Shown piece by piece: positions 41,072 to 49,904 of a stretch of 64,000 nucleotides of DNA. The stretch spans positions 310,001-374,000 of the forward strand of contig CAXXWW010000002.1 in NCBI GenBank assembly GCA_963665215.2. Direction: 5' to 3'. The position numbers and the translations under genes are program-made. The DNA is from G963665215 sp963665215. GTDB taxonomy: Bacteria > Chloroflexota > Dehalococcoidia > Lucifugimonadales > CAUZJF01. Each line of letters opens with the position of its first letter. Within the stretch, counting starts at the first letter, position 1. The notes under the pieces are model-generated. The model saw nothing but the letters and a program-made list of their open reading frames with translations, did no database searches and had not been told where the DNA came from.

Positions 41072-41203
41072 GTTGTGCCTCGCCTTGTTGGTGGATTTCT
41101 TGGACCTTCGCCCCCACCGCCATTCGCGGACCGGAAGTGGCGGCTCGCAGGGGCCCTTCCCCGCGCGGCTGTGAGGTCGCGGTTCCGGAAGGTCTCTCAG
41201 AGT

Positions 41204-43045
41204 CTAACCTACCGGGGCCGGCTCCTCCACCACATCTTCCAGGCCCAACTCGCGTATCTTTGCGTACGGTATACGGCCGTCCTGGTCCCATCCCCGTGCG
41301 TGGTAGTATCCTCGTATCATCAGGTCCAGGTCACCACTGGTGAGCCCAATGCCCTGGACCACCCCGCTTGGCAGTACTTCATGTAACACTCGCGGTGGGA
41401 GCGTGTCGTCCTCTCGGACCCAGCCCTCGCGGATATTGAACAGCTTCTTCAGGTTGTTGATGCGCTCCCCCGCCTGTCTGAGCTGCTCCGGCGTCATCGA
41501 CCAGCCGGTCACGCGCTCATAGACCTCCGCCGACTCGCCGTAGAAGTCATCGAACGCCTTGCGAAGGAACTTACACCAGATCAGGGAGTCCAGGACGGAG
41601 GAGAAGTCCTCGCCTTCCATGGTGATGCGGCCGCGCTCCTCGTCCACCGCCAGCCTGTCTACCCGGGCCGAGAAGTCTGCCTCATAGGCGGACGACCGGT
41701 TGTGACATGCGCCCCGCGTACTCACTGCCAGCCCCAGCGCCATCGTCTTCAGGCTGCGCGGCTCGTAGCCCGGCATCTCGAGCCCCTTGACGTGCATGGC
41801 CCAGTCACCGGACCCGTGTCCGACGGTCCTGGAGGCGATGCGGCTGCCCTCGGCGAGCATATCCCCGATCCCTTGCCTGTCGGCGATGAGCTGCAGAGAC
41901 GCCATCACGGCGTCCGCATTGCCAAATCTCAGGTCGATTCCGCCGGTGTCCTCCCGAGAGAGGATGCCCCGCTCAAAGCACTCCATCGCCCACGCGATAG
42001 TAGCCCCCGAGCTAATCGTGTCGACGCCAAGCTCGTCACAAAGGAGCGAGGCGCGGATCACAGCGTTGGCGTCCCCCACGTCCACCAGCGGGCCCAGCGC
42101 GAAGGCGCTCTCGTACTCCATCCGCCCCTGGGACTTCCCACCGTCGTCCGTCGTGACCATGATGTGCTCGCAGCCGATGGTGCAGTTGGCACAGTGGGCG
42201 TTCTTGACGTGGTGGGACTGGACAAACGCCTCGCCGCTGATCTCCTCGGCCTTGTCGAAGGTGGACTGCTGAAAATTTCGGGTCGGCAACGTCCCCAGCC
42301 GGTTGAACACCGAGACGTTGGCCATCGTGCCGAGAGTCCGGTACTTCTCGGTTGCCGGGCCCAGGCTTCTACGCGTCAGGTCTTTGCCGATCGTGTTGAG
42401 GGCGTCGGGATCGTGGAACAGTACAGGGTGGGCGCCTCGCAGTGCGATGGCCTTCAGGTTCTTGGAGCCCATGACCGCGCCGGAGCCGGTACGGCCTGCC
42501 TGACGCCCGCCGTCATTGGCGATGCTGGCGAAGCGGACCAGCTTCTCACCCGCTGGACCGATGCAGGCGACCCTGGTCCCGCGGCCCAGGAGGGACTTGA
42601 CCTCCGCCTCCGTCTCCGAGGTCCTCAGGCCGAGGAGGCCACTCGCGTCGAGAAAATCTACCCCACCGTCGGTAATCGAAAGTAGGGTGGGGAAGGGGCT
42701 ACTGCCCCTGATCACCAGGGCGTCGCAGCCGGCCTTCTTGAGCTCCGTCGCCAGAAAGCTGGACGACAGGGAGTCTCCGATGAACCCTGTCAGCGGCGAC
42801 TTGGCCAGGACGGCGAACTTGCTCGACGTGGTCAGTCTGCTTCCAACCAGCGGGCTGGCCACGAATATCAGGGGATTCCCGGGGTCCAGCGGGTCGATTT
42901 GAGGCGGGCAGTGCCTGTAAAGCAGATATGTGCCCAACCCTATCCCGCCGATGAAGCGCCGTAGCACGTCTTCGCTCAGCGGCTCCCAGGATACGGCCTG
43001 GGAGGTCAGGTCAATCAGCATCGCCCTGCCGTGATACCCGTACAT
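41204..43045 (-). CDS. Aldehyde:ferredoxin oxidoreductase family (tungsten-pterin) enzyme
   Basis: 613 residues. The N-terminal AFOR domain has FIGGIGLGTYLLYRHCPP, SKFAVLAKSPLTGFIGDS and GRTGSGAVMGSKNLKAIALRG. The [4Fe-4S] ligands are CANCTIGC plus a distal Cys in LIWCKFLRKAF. CDELGVDTISSGATIAWAME and TRGACHNRSS bind the pterin. Family members convert aldehydes to acids with ferredoxin, normally using tungsten. ATG at 43045 is taken as the start; it is 7 nt after the moaD-like gene, a common AOR-MoaD arrangement. The substrate is unknown. Confidence 0.92.
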   Translation of the reverse strand: MYGYHGRAMLIDLTSQAVSWEPLSEDVLRRFIGGIGLGTYLLYRHCPPQIDPLDPGNPLIFVASPLVGSRLTTSSKFAVLAKSPLTGFIGDSLSSSFLATELKKAGCDALVIRGSSPFPTLLSITDGGVDFLDASGLLGLRTSETEAEVKSLLGRGTRVACIGPAGEKLVRFASIANDGGRQAGRTGSGAVMGSKNLKAIALRGAHPVLFHDPDALNTIGKDLTRRSLGPATEKYRTLGTMANVSVFNRLGTLPTRNFQQSTFDKAEEISGEAFVQSHHVKNAHCANCTIGCEHIMVTTDDGGKSQGRMEYESAFALGPLVDVGDANAVIRASLLCDELGVDTISSGATIAWAMECFERGILSREDTGGIDLRFGNADAVMASLQLIADRQGIGDMLAEGSRIASRTVGHGSGDWAMHVKGLEMPGYEPRSLKTMALGLAVSTRGACHNRSSAYEADFSARVDRLAVDEERGRITMEGEDFSSVLDSLIWCKFLRKAFDDFYGESAEVYERVTGWSMTPEQLRQAGERINNLKKLFNIREGWVREDDTLPPRVLHEVLPSGVVQGIGLTSGDLDLMIRGYYHARGWDQDGRIPYAKIRELGLEDVVEEPAPVG

Positions 43046-43052
43046 AGGCGAC

Positions 43053-43364
43053 CTAGCCTCCCGCCTGGCTCGAGAACAGGAGGATGACGTCGTCCGGCCC
43101 AACGTGCAGACGCTCGTCAGCCACGAACTTCAACCCGTTCAGGTTGAAGTTGTAGCTCTCCAGCAGCCTGGAGCGGCCTTCGTTGATGGCGGTCCCGACC
43201 AGGCCGGGACAGGCCTTCGCCAGCGCTGCCACCACGTCGTTGGTGTCTGCCCGCTCGGGGACCGCAACCTCTATCTGGCGGCGGCCGCAGACGATCCGGG
43301 CCTGCCCGAAGAGCTCCACCTGGATAACGACCTCGGTAGTAGACGTCTGTCTGGATTCGACCAT
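43053..43364 (-). CDS. MoaD/ThiS-family sulfur carrier
   Basis: 103 residues with a ubiquitin-like fold and the essential C-terminal Gly-Gly (LLFSSQAGG). VELFGQARIVCGRRQIEVAV and VAALAKACPGL fit MoaD. MoaD donates sulfur in molybdopterin synthesis; copies beside AOR genes are often AOR-specific. It is co-transcribed with the AOR gene. Confidence 0.87.
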   Translation of the reverse strand: MVESRQTSTTEVVIQVELFGQARIVCGRRQIEVAVPERADTNDVVAALAKACPGLVGTAINEGRSRLLESYNFNLNGLKFVADERLHVGPDDVILLFSSQAGG

Positions 43365-43390
43365 TAGTACTCTGTCCAGCTAGATCTGAT

Positions 43391-43517
43391 TGTCATTCTG
43401 AGGAGTCCTTCCCCGGGGGAAGGACGACGAAGCAGCTGGGGTGGGGTCGGCGCTGCGCCTAGTCGGGGTCTCTTGGTACCCGACCCCTCCAGATTCTTCG
43501 CTCCGCTCAGAATGACA
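43391..43517. repeat. Dispersed repeat with 12-bp TGTCATTCTGAG inverted ends
   Basis: Perfect inverted ends TGTCATTCTGAG (43391-43402) and CTCAGAATGACA (43506-43517) flank about 100 bp of GC-rich DNA with a nested hairpin (GTCCTTCCCCGGGGGAAGGAC, first arm GTCCTTCCCC). Single ends occur at 1909-1920 and, degenerate, at 38325-38352, so this is a repeated small element. Confidence 0.7.
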
Positions 43518-43544
43518 AGTAAATAAATCCACATTGACCCGGTT

Positions 43545-44174
43545 CTAATGCCCCTGCGCTACCAGCGTGAGAGCCCGTTCGAGGTCACTCTCGGTATTCA
43601 CGTTGAAGAAGCTGAGATGGTCCGGGTCGCTCTGCTCAATCTCACGCTCTGACACGTAGTTTACGCGCACCTCGTCGAAGAAGCGGGCGATCTTCAGGTC
43701 ATTGGACTGGAGCCGGGATTCGATGTGTGGAAGGCAGTCCTGGGAGTAGATGGCGTGCACCGGTTCGGGCCGTCCCTCTAGCACGGGGACGACCGCCTCA
43801 AATCCATCGCGCATGTCCAGCATTTTGGCCAGCAGCTCCACGTTCAGGAACGGCATGTCGCACGCAACGACGATCCCCCAGGCCCCGTCGGCGGCGGTCA
43901 GACCGGTGAATATGCCTCCGAGAGAGCCCCCGTCCGGGTAGATATCCGATGCGACCTTGGCCGAGCCGGGCAGGGGCAGCTCGGAGGCGCGCTGCGCGCT
44001 ATTGACGACCACGACGGTCTGGTCCGTCACCTTGGATAGCCTGCCGATGACCCTCCTGATGAGCGGCTCACCACCCACAGGCTCGACGGCCTTGTCGCGG
44101 CCCAGCCGGCGGCTCATGCCCCCGGCCAGCACTATTCCCGAGACCTCCGGCTGCCTGCTCATCCCGGTTGCCAT
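43545..44174 (-). CDS. mobA: Molybdenum cofactor guanylyltransferase MobA
   Basis: 209 residues. The nucleotide motif is GIVLAGGMSRRLGRDKAVEP, with GSLGGIFTGL and CDMPFLNVELLAKM typical of MobA. It adds GMP to Mo-molybdopterin to make the MGD cofactor needed by formate dehydrogenase. It lies on the same strand as the other cofactor and FDH/AOR genes. Confidence 0.92.
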   Translation of the reverse strand: MATGMSRQPEVSGIVLAGGMSRRLGRDKAVEPVGGEPLIRRVIGRLSKVTDQTVVVVNSAQRASELPLPGSAKVASDIYPDGGSLGGIFTGLTAADGAWGIVVACDMPFLNVELLAKMLDMRDGFEAVVPVLEGRPEPVHAIYSQDCLPHIESRLQSNDLKIARFFDEVRVNYVSEREIEQSDPDHLSFFNVNTESDLERALTLVAQGH

Positions 44175-44249
44175 TCGATGCTACGATTTGTGAAGCTGCC
44201 CCACAATAAGAGCCGGTAGCGTACAAATACAAGGAAAGCCTACCATATC

Positions 44250-46202
44250 CTAGCTACGGTCGCTACCTAGCTCGGCCACTACCTCGCCCATATTGGCGGT
44301 GTCGTAGCCACCCATGGCCTCAACCTGTCGCCTGAACTCCTGGCTGCGAATTATGGACAGGACGGGCGTCAGAAGTTCGCTCTCGTAGAACTCCGCCGGT
44401 ATAGCGAGGTCGTACTGCTCCTTCAGGAGTGGCACGAAGTCCCTGCCCATCGCCCGCGCGGCCGAGAGTATGCCCAGGCCGACGTCGGCCCGCCCTCCGG
44501 CGACCGCCGCGGCGACCGCGAGGTGTGTGTACTCTTCCCGCTCGTAGCCGCGTATCCGCTCGGAGGAAAGGCCGCCGCGTGCGAGCATGTAGTCCAGCAG
44601 CACACGGGTGCCCGACCCGCGCTGCCGGTTTACAAAGGTCAGGTCGTCTCGCTCAAGGTCCTCCAGCGATGCTACCGACTTGGGGTTGCCGGTGGGGACG
44701 ATCAAGCCTTGTATTCGGTGGACCAGGTTCAGCAACACTACCCTGCGCCCCTCGACGTAGCGCCGGACGAACGGGGCATTGTATTCGCCCGTCTCCTCGT
44801 CTAGCAGGTGACAGCCGGCCATGTGCGCCTCTCCCCGGGCCAGGGCCAGGAGGCCGCCCAGGCTCCCCACGTTGGACGACGCCAGGGTGCGCTCGGGATG
44901 GAGACGGCGCAGCTCGCTGGCGAGCAGGTCCAGCGTCATGTCGTGACTGCCGGTTGCCACGATGTTGCCCTCGAGGTGGCCCGCCGGGCTCAGGAGCTCG
45001 ACGCTCACCTCGTCGCCCGCGTCCACGCCCTCGGAGAACCGCGGCACCAGGACCAGACCGTCGGCGCGCACCAGCGACATGATAACGCCGGCCCCGCGCT
45101 GTATCGGCGTGGCCACCATCTTGTCTCCCACGCGGCCCAGCCGGACCCTCAAGAACTCGTCCTCTCCAATAGGGGAGAGTACCTTGCGTGTGATGGTCGC
45201 GGTCGCCTTCTGTCGTGCCTGCGAGGGCACGCCCAGCTTGCGCTCGATCAGCGGCCTGACGAACAGATCACAGGTCAGCGCGGCGGAGACCGGGTACCCC
45301 GGAATGCCCAGGACCGGCTTGTCCTGGACCACGCCCAGCACAAGGGGGTGACCCGGCCGGAGTGCGACGCCGTGCACGAGAAGCTGTCCCAGCTCCTCTA
45401 CGAGCTTTGCCGTGTAGTCCTGGGAGCCCGCCGATGACCCGGCGTTGACCACCACAATGTCGCAAGATCCGGCCGCTTCCAGAATTGCGGCCTTAATCCG
45501 GCCATAGTCATCCGGGAGGGGTCTTCGCCTGGAGGCCTCTCCTCCCCAGTCGGTGACCATTCCGGCCAGCATCAGGGAGTTGAACTCTATGATGTCGCCG
45601 GCTTTCAGGTCGGAGCCGGCCGGCACCAGCTCGGTGCCCGTCGGTATGATCGCCACCCTGGGCGCGCTCCGGACGGAGACCTCGGTGTGGCCCGCCGCCG
45701 CGCACGCGGCCAGGTCCTGGGGCCGAAGCCTGTGGCCCTGCGGCAGGACCAGCTCCGTGGCGACGATGTCCTCGCCCAGGGGCCTGACGTGCTGGTACGG
45801 CGCCACCGGCGACTGTATCTCTATTGTTGACTCGTCCACCTCATGGACGACCTCGATCATGATGATGGCGTCGAAGCCCTGGGGTACCGGGTCGCCTGTA
45901 TCCAGCCAGACGGCCTGCTCTCCCACCTTGAGCTGGAGCGGGGCCGTCTCCGTCGCGCCGATGGTATCCCGCGCCCTGACGGCGACGCCGTCCATGGCTG
46001 CCGCATCGTAGTGGGGGGAAGAGACCTTCGCCCAGACGGGCGCGGCGGTAACCCTGCCGTTGGCACGGTCCAGCGGAACGGTCTCGGCCGGAGAGGGCGC
46101 CAGGGCTCCGACCGCCTCCAACGCGGCGTGAAACCTCCGGGCGGCCTCGTCCCGGGGAATATCGTCCAGGTAGTAGCGCCTGCCGTGGCTTCGGTCTGGC
46201 AT
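44250..46202 (-). CDS. MoeA fused to a C-terminal periplasmic-binding-like domain
   Basis: 650 residues. The MoeA part (about 1-405) has MoeA_N (SSPHYDAAAMDGVAVRA), the MoCF_biosynth motif (VVVNAGSSAGSQDYT) and MoeA_C. After it lies a domain (about 415-650) like LysR-substrate/PBP-like proteins: GSHDMTLDLLASEL, STGE-like LLALARGEAHMAGCHLLDEE, RQRGSGTRVLLDYML and GGRADVGLGILSAARAMG. MoeA inserts Mo (or W) into adenylylated molybdopterin; the extra domain may bind molybdate/tungstate. The fusion is known in some archaea and anaerobes. ATG at 46202 is preferred; an open extension to 46865 is a chance frame. Confidence 0.9.
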   Translation of the reverse strand: MPDRSHGRRYYLDDIPRDEAARRFHAALEAVGALAPSPAETVPLDRANGRVTAAPVWAKVSSPHYDAAAMDGVAVRARDTIGATETAPLQLKVGEQAVWLDTGDPVPQGFDAIIMIEVVHEVDESTIEIQSPVAPYQHVRPLGEDIVATELVLPQGHRLRPQDLAACAAAGHTEVSVRSAPRVAIIPTGTELVPAGSDLKAGDIIEFNSLMLAGMVTDWGGEASRRRPLPDDYGRIKAAILEAAGSCDIVVVNAGSSAGSQDYTAKLVEELGQLLVHGVALRPGHPLVLGVVQDKPVLGIPGYPVSAALTCDLFVRPLIERKLGVPSQARQKATATITRKVLSPIGEDEFLRVRLGRVGDKMVATPIQRGAGVIMSLVRADGLVLVPRFSEGVDAGDEVSVELLSPAGHLEGNIVATGSHDMTLDLLASELRRLHPERTLASSNVGSLGGLLALARGEAHMAGCHLLDEETGEYNAPFVRRYVEGRRVVLLNLVHRIQGLIVPTGNPKSVASLEDLERDDLTFVNRQRGSGTRVLLDYMLARGGLSSERIRGYEREEYTHLAVAAAVAGGRADVGLGILSAARAMGRDFVPLLKEQYDLAIPAEFYESELLTPVLSIIRSQEFRRQVEAMGGYDTANMGEVVAELGSDRS

Positions 46203-46378
46203 GGTTTGTTGCCCTGGCCTGAACTCCCACAATATCTGGCCCCTGCCAGGTGGACATCTGAGGCGGTGTCGCGTGTCCGCTCCTGGCAGGCGCTCGTGGC
46301 GGCGCGCTCCGGGCGTCGAACCGACGGCTTCACCCAGACTGCTTAGATGCGGCGTTGCGGTCGGATGCTCAACGGCCG

Positions 46379-47611
46379 CTAGTACAACCGTACGACCACC
46401 ACCTCGCCTGCGTAGAGGCCGCCTTTGTCCAGCGGCACCGTAACGGCGCCGTCGGCGCGGACCAGTGTGTAGATAAGGTTGGACTTGCCGAACACGGGCT
46501 CCGCGGAGAGAACGCCGTTGTCTCGGATTAGCCGTATCTGGACGTGGTCCTCCCGGCCGGACAGCGAAGCTATATCCCGCGTCAGGCGCGCGCGTACCGT
46601 GGGCGGCTCCGGAGGCTGGGTGCAGCCAGCCAGGGCGTAGACCGTCGGGCGCACCAGAAGATCGAAGACGACTGCCGCGGACACGGGGTTGCCGGGCAGG
46701 CCGAAGGCGGGCTTCCCGTCCACCAGGCCCACGATAGTCGGTTTGCCCGGCTTGTGGGAGATGCCGTGCACCAACACGCCGGGCCTGCCCAGGTCCCCGA
46801 CGACCCTTGCGGTCATGTCGCGGCTGCTCAAGGAGCTTCCGGCTGAGAATACCAGGAGGTCGCACCCGGCCAGCGCCTTGCCTGCGACCGCAAGCTGCGC
46901 CTCATAGTCGTCTTGTACCAAGTCGGCAGGCACCGGTATGCCCCCGGCGTTTTCCACCAGCGCCGAGATGGTGTAGGTATTGATGTCCCTGACCTGGCCC
47001 GGTCCCGGCGTCTGCTCCGGCGCGACCAGCTCGTCGCCGGTGGAGACTATGGCTACCCGCGGTCGACGGCTTAGCCCGATCCGGGTGATCCCGAGGGCAA
47101 GACAGCCGCCGATGTCCTGGGGCCGAACCACGTGGCCGGCGGGGAGCACAGGGTCGCCCGCGCGGACGTCCTCGCCCACCTGGATGACGTTCTCTCCAGG
47201 CGGGACCGGACGAAAGACCTCGATAGTGGAGCCGTCGACGGCCTGGGTGTTCTCGACCATGACCACGGCGTCTGCCCCTTCCGCCAGCATCCCGCCGGTG
47301 TACGCTCCGGCGGCCTGGCCGACTGAGAGCCTCACCTGCGGGGCGCCACCTGCGGGGACCTCGCCTACCACCTCCAGGTAGGCGGGTAGCCCTTCCGTCG
47401 CCCCGAAGGTATCCGCCGACCGGACCGAGAACCCGTCCATGGTCGACCGCGGGAACGCCGGCAGATCCTCCGGAGAGGCTATCTCGGCCGACGTAACTCG
47501 GCCCAACGCCCGGTGAGTCGGCACCAGCTCCTCTTCGGCAAGAGGCTCAAGACGCGCGAGGAGCGTCTCAAGCGCATCGTCGGGTGCGAGGACGTTGAAG
47601 AACTCGGGCAT
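46379..47611 (-). CDS. moeA: Molybdopterin molybdenumtransferase MoeA
   Basis: 410 residues, standard MoeA length. MoeA_N shows FPRSTMDGFSVRSADTFGA; the central domain shows VAIVSTGDEL and LLVFSAGSSLSSRDMTA; then KPTIVGLVDGKPAFGLPGNP and a MoeA_C domain. It is the second MoeA in tandem with the fusion protein, 176 nt apart. Two MoeAs could serve Mo and W separately, consistent with both FDH and AOR being encoded nearby; this is inference. Confidence 0.93.
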   Translation of the reverse strand: MPEFFNVLAPDDALETLLARLEPLAEEELVPTHRALGRVTSAEIASPEDLPAFPRSTMDGFSVRSADTFGATEGLPAYLEVVGEVPAGGAPQVRLSVGQAAGAYTGGMLAEGADAVVMVENTQAVDGSTIEVFRPVPPGENVIQVGEDVRAGDPVLPAGHVVRPQDIGGCLALGITRIGLSRRPRVAIVSTGDELVAPEQTPGPGQVRDINTYTISALVENAGGIPVPADLVQDDYEAQLAVAGKALAGCDLLVFSAGSSLSSRDMTARVVGDLGRPGVLVHGISHKPGKPTIVGLVDGKPAFGLPGNPVSAAVVFDLLVRPTVYALAGCTQPPEPPTVRARLTRDIASLSGREDHVQIRLIRDNGVLSAEPVFGKSNLIYTLVRADGAVTVPLDKGGLYAGEVVVVRLY

Positions 47612-47907
47612 TTGTCTCGGGTATCCTACCGGGATACCCCATTATAGCGGCGAACTCAGATTTGGGGCAATTCGACGGGCGGTTTCGGCGGCACCATCGC
47701 GGTGCATCGAAGCGCGAGTGCGGCTGCGCCGTCCACCGACTGCCGGTTCGCGGGACAGGCTTTCCTCGCAACCTGCTACACGTGCTAGCAGATACGGGTG
47801 CACCGGACGCCTACCTCGTAACAGGGCGGTGCGATTTTAATGGGAGGATGCGTTCGCCGGTACCCTGTCTGAACTTCGCGCCGGCGCACAGGTGCAAGTC
47901 AAGAGGT

Positions 47908-49530
47908 CTACAGCCCGACGACGTTGCCCTGGTCGTCCACGTCCAGGGAGCGCGGCGACCCGGGCAGGCCGGGCATGGTGACTATGGCGCCCGCGACGGG
48001 GTAGATGAACCCGGCGCCCAGCGAGGCCCGCACCTCGGATACCTGGAATGTGTAGCCAGAAGGACGGCCCTTCGACCTGGGATTATCAGATAGGGAGAGA
48101 TGGGTCTTGGCCATGCACACAGGCAGGGATCCCCAGCCCTGCTCGTTGAAGACCTTCAACCGCCGCCTTGCCTCGGAGCTCCACGCCACGCCGGCCGCCC
48201 CGTAGACCTTCTGGGCCAGAGTCAGGACCTTCTCCTCGATCGACGCGTTCTCCGGGTAGAGGTATGAGATCTCGGTTGCGTCGCCGTCGGCCGCGTCCGT
48301 GACTGCCTCCGCCAGCTCGACGCCGCCGGCCCCACCCTCCTCGAATACGTGGCTTTCGACCGCCGCGTGAGCGCCGGCGGATTCGGCCTGCCTTTTGATG
48401 ATAGCCACCTCGCCTGGTGAATCCGTAGGGAAGCGGTTGATGGCGACGACCACGGGGAGGCCAAAGGAGCGGACCACCCCCACCAGGTGCTCCACGTTAG
48501 GGATGCCCTTTTCGACCGCCGCCTCGTTGGGCTCCGCCAGCTCGCGGACGCGGACCCCGCCGTGCGATTTGACCGCTTTCACCGTGGAGACCAGGACCAC
48601 CGCGCTGGGCTCCAGGCCGTTGAACCGTGCCTTTATGTGCATGAACTTCTCGAAACCAAGGTCTGCGCCGAAACCCGCCTCGGTTACCACGTAGTCGGCG
48701 TAGCCCAGGGCCAGCCGGTCCGCAACCACCGAGCTGCAGCCGTGAGCTATGTTGCCGAAGGGCCCGGTGTGGACCAGGACTGGCTGGCCCTCGAGGGTCT
48801 GCACCAGGTTGGGCTGAATGGCGTAGCGCAGCAGCGACATCATTGAGCCGACCGCTCCTACTTCGCGGGCGGTAACCGGCGTGTCGTCGCCGGTGAAACC
48901 CACCACGATCCTGTTGAGCCGCTCGCGGAGGTCCTGGAGCCCCGAGGAGAGGGCAAGCACGGCCATGATCTCCGATGCGGTGACGATGTCGAACCCGGTC
49001 TCGCGGACGGGCGCATTGGCCGTACCGCCGAGCCCGGTCACTACTGTGCGCAGCGCCCGCTCCTCCACGTCCGTGACGCGCCGCCACGTGATGCCGTCGG
49101 GGCGGAGGCCGGGTATGCTGCCCCGCTGAGTTTCGTTATCGGTCAGCGCCGCCAGAAGGTTGTGCGCCGACGACACAGCGTGCGCGTCGCCGGTGAAGTG
49201 GATGTTTATCTCGTCCTCGGGGACCACCCTCGCCGCGCCACCCCCAGTGCCACCGCCCTTGATGCCGAATATCGGCCCCAGCGAGGGCTCTCGCAGGGTC
49301 GCAACGACCCGGTGTCCCTGTCGGCCGAGGGCTTGGGTCAGGCCCGCGGTCGTGGTCGTTTTCCCCTCCCCAGCCCTGGTTGGAGTCATCCCCGTCACAA
49401 GTATCAGCCTGCCGCGCGGCCCGTCCTGACGTATGGCGTCCAGGGCTATCTTGGCCTTGTATCGCCCGTATGGCACGACCGCTTCGGGGTCCAGGCCCAT
49501 CGACTCAGCGATTTCGGTTATCGGCCGCAT
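47908..49530 (-). CDS. fhs: Formate-tetrahydrofolate ligase
   Basis: 540 residues. It makes 10-formyl-THF from formate, THF and ATP. The P-loop is TPTRAGEGKTTTTAGL (about 49-64), followed by REPSLGPIFGIKGGGTGGG and HFTGDAHAVSSAHNLLAA, with EAGFGADLGFEKFMHIK later on. These are the family signatures. Full length for the ~550-residue family. The formate dehydrogenase in the same block would link CO2/formate with folate one-carbon metabolism. Confidence 0.96.
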   Translation of the reverse strand: MRPITEIAESMGLDPEAVVPYGRYKAKIALDAIRQDGPRGRLILVTGMTPTRAGEGKTTTTAGLTQALGRQGHRVVATLREPSLGPIFGIKGGGTGGGAARVVPEDEINIHFTGDAHAVSSAHNLLAALTDNETQRGSIPGLRPDGITWRRVTDVEERALRTVVTGLGGTANAPVRETGFDIVTASEIMAVLALSSGLQDLRERLNRIVVGFTGDDTPVTAREVGAVGSMMSLLRYAIQPNLVQTLEGQPVLVHTGPFGNIAHGCSSVVADRLALGYADYVVTEAGFGADLGFEKFMHIKARFNGLEPSAVVLVSTVKAVKSHGGVRVRELAEPNEAAVEKGIPNVEHLVGVVRSFGLPVVVAINRFPTDSPGEVAIIKRQAESAGAHAAVESHVFEEGGAGGVELAEAVTDAADGDATEISYLYPENASIEEKVLTLAQKVYGAAGVAWSSEARRRLKVFNEQGWGSLPVCMAKTHLSLSDNPRSKGRPSGYTFQVSEVRASLGAGFIYPVAGAIVTMPGLPGSPRSLDVDDQGNVVGL

Positions 49531-49904
49531 GAGACCTCCCTCGGATCCGTTATATCAACTGTAGCCCGGCGCCGCATCGCGGCGGCCAGAGCAGAGCTAT
49601 TTGGCCCCTCGATGGCCCGGCTGGCAAACAATGCCAGGCGCATCCATCAGATTCTACCATTAGCAGGGTGCTGAAAAACCCTTTCGACCATCCCCCTGAC
49701 CCCCTTCCTGGCCAGGAAGGGGGATGAAGTTGTATCTGAGGGGCACCCTCAGGCTCCCGGCCCTTCGGCAAGCTCAGGACAGGCGCCGGGGCTTCGCCCC
49801 TCTGCACACCCCATATTTCATCAGCCTCTTAGATGCGCGCTTCGTCCGTGGCCCGGACCGGCGCCACCGGCGCGCCGGCCCCCGCCGGCGGGAAAAAGGC
49901 GCGC
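49531..49904. other. Intergenic region between fhs and the MFS gene
   Basis: About 374 bases. It contains the repeat-like element at 49661-49832 and should hold the fhs promoter (minus strand). GCGCCGGCCCCCGC at 49872-49885 matches 23063-23076. No gene is seen. Confidence 0.5.
49661..49832. repeat. MITE-like repeat with imperfect inverted ends and a 24-bp palindrome
   Basis: The left end TAGCAGGGTGCTGAAAAA and the complement of the right end (TAAGAGGCTGATGAAATA) match over most of 18 bp. Inside, 49700-49723 is a perfect palindrome with arms CCCCCTTCCTGG and CCAGGAAGGGGG. TTCGGCAAGCTCAGGACAGG nearby also has the look of a dispersed motif. Probably a non-autonomous element; number of copies unknown. 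Confidence 0.5.

Noticed and set aside
46203..46865. An 871-residue reading of the MoeA-PBP gene with a long N-terminal extension
   Set aside because: The extra 221 residues are Arg/Pro/Gly-rich, lie partly antisense-frame over the moeA gene and lack any domain; the MoeA domain begins at ATG 46202.
47612..47907. Molybdenum-cofactor riboswitch upstream of moeA
   Set aside because: I looked for a conserved structured leader and found only a short stem (CTGCTA/TAGCAG); not enough to call.
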